This document shows, piece by piece, positions 63,186 to 64,000 of a stretch of 64,000 nucleotides of DNA. Both the position numbers and the translations under genes were made by a program. The notes below the pieces were generated by a model. It was not told where the DNA came from, searched no databases, and worked only from the letters and a program-made list of their open reading frames with translations. The stretch is taken from positions 1 to 64,000 of the forward strand of contig JAFVGK010000200.1 in the NCBI GenBank assembly GCA_017475035.1. The letters run 5' to 3'. The stretch is from Blautia sp. (lineage in GTDB: Bacteria; Bacillota; Clostridia; Lachnospirales; Lachnospiraceae). Positions within the stretch are counted from its first letter, which is position 1. The number at the start of each line of letters is the position of its first letter.

Positions 63186-64000
63186 TCACGCAGCTTTCCT
63201 CTTCATCAGGATGCCGGTTCCTCCGAGAATACACATCAAAACACCTATCAGGTAGAAGAGAGTTGTTCCTGCTCCACCCGTTGACGGGAGGGCAGCTCCC
63301 TTATTATTCCCTACGGTGAAGGTAGCAACCGTGTCACCTGAAGCCTTTATGTAGGTTATGTCTGCTACGCTACTGGATACAGGAATCTCTGTCCATATCG
63401 TAGAACTATTCTCAGGGTCTGGAGCTGTATGTCTCGTCACAACACCTTTCGCCAATGTGAAATAAATATTATTATTATCTGTCTTCACATAACCTTTTGG
63501 TGTGTGAACTTCTTCTATCTTATACTCTCCATCGATAAGGTTCTCGTATGTCAGAATGCCATTAGTTGCTTCTATACCGCCTTCTCTCCCATAATTGCTG
63601 ACGGTTGATGCATCATAGGTTCCGCCACTGCTTCTCTTATACAAACGGAAATAAGCTCCAGAGAGAGAGGTGGGGATGCTATTATTCCTGGTTTCCTGAT
63701 CGATCTTATTGATCTTGATGTTGGTTTTATATGGCGTATTAGAGATCGTTAACGTATTTCCGCTCAAACTCACTTTATTACTGCCTGAGGTTCCGGTTAT
63801 CACGTTATTTGAAATAGTAAATAATATCTCATCTTGTAGCTTCAAATAACCTTTGGGTTCCTGAGTCTCAATCAGCTTATAATCTCCAGCGTATAAACCA
63901 CTAACCGTCACGGATGCGTTACTGCTCATGTCAACTTCCTGTATAAAACCAGCAGAAGTACCTGATGTTTTATACAGTTCAAATTTTGCACCTGGCAACG
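63186..64000 (-). CDS. Third sortase-anchored SpaA/Cna_B protein, 3' part only
   Basis: The 5' end lies beyond the window. About 270 residues are visible with two SpaA-type repeats: GAKFELYKTSGTSAG with ETQEPKGYL, and GAYFRLYKRSSGG with EEVHTPKGYV. Then LPSTGG, a TM helix (LFYLIGVLMCILGGTGIL) and MKRKAA. The E-x-x-x-P-K-G-Y motifs mark isopeptide-type domains. It is the third sortase substrate in the window and the intact version of the tail remnant at 60345-60575. Confidence 0.93.
   Translation of the reverse strand, partial: LPGAKFELYKTSGTSAGFIQEVDMSSNASVTVSGLYAGDYKLIETQEPKGYLKLQDEILFTISNNVITGTSGSNKVSLSGNTLTISNTPYKTNIKINKIDQETRNNSIPTSLSGAYFRLYKRSSGGTYDASTVSNYGREGGIEATNGILTYENLIDGEYKIEEVHTPKGYVKTDNNNIYFTLAKGVVTRHTAPDPENSSTIWTEIPVSSSVADITYIKASGDTVATFTVGNNKGAALPSTGGAGTTLFYLIGVLMCILGGTGILMKRKAA

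Overview
The window looks like chromosomal DNA of a gut-type Clostridia bacterium, most likely Lachnospiraceae. The signs are purine-rich Shine-Dalgarno sites on almost every gene, canonical TTGACA/TATAAT promoters, a CIRCE-type heat-shock operator, LPNTG sortase-anchored giant surface proteins, a DUF6171 protein, flavinylated extracellular reductases and an arabinan-use locus. This is an inference from gene content; no rRNA or tRNA gene was found to fix the taxon. Almost all genes lie on the minus strand. The exceptions are the NACHT gene, recA, one ArsR-like regulator and the AI-2E-type permease.

Layout. 1-4.7 kb: repeat-rich leader, a NACHT/STAND ATPase gene, then recA. 4.8-17.3 kb: a defence-type island with two modules. 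The first is mcrB-mcrC-WYL regulator, in which McrB carries Mrr_N-like and EVE/PUA-like segments before the AAA+ domain. The second is a tightly coupled run of nine genes from one good promoter at about 17.35 kb: ribbon-helix-helix protein, MmeI-like single-chain restriction-modification enzyme, DUF1016 nuclease, YdbC-like ssDNA-binding protein, DUF4926 protein, TPR plus PD-(D/E)XK nuclease, Ada-type zinc protein, a 59-residue protein and a small membrane protein. A flavodoxin gene lies between the modules. 17.5-37.1 kb: two giant paralogous LPNTG surface proteins (2597 and about 2154 aa) flanking an AAA-ATPase/PDDEXK protein, an Rpn-family nuclease, and recombinase and Rpn remnants. 38-41 kb: ImmA/IrrE protease, CIRCE-controlled Hsp20 and sirtuin. 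41-53 kb: an arabinan/arabino-oligosaccharide locus with a secreted GH43, GH51 arabinofuranosidase, ABC permeases and solute-binding protein, an intracellular GH43 and two paralogous ArsR-type regulators with a large extra C-terminal domain. 53-58 kb: AI-2E-type permease, HAD hydrolase, small exported protein and membrane-anchored alpha/beta hydrolase. 58-64 kb: two flavinylated FMN-binding/FAD reductases, a small membrane protein gene broken by an in-frame TGA, and the 3' end of a third sortase-anchored protein.

Intergenic DNA from 37 kb onward is crowded with short dispersed repeats: a two-hairpin element (three copies), a roughly 200-bp element (two full copies and one partial), a MITE-like element with terminal inverted repeats, a long foldback element, and a roughly 35-bp leader carrying a Shine-Dalgarno site that sits in front of three unrelated genes. 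Together with tandem duplication in the reductase/surface-protein region and near-identical blocks in the giant surface proteins, this suggests a locus shaped by repeat spread and recombination.
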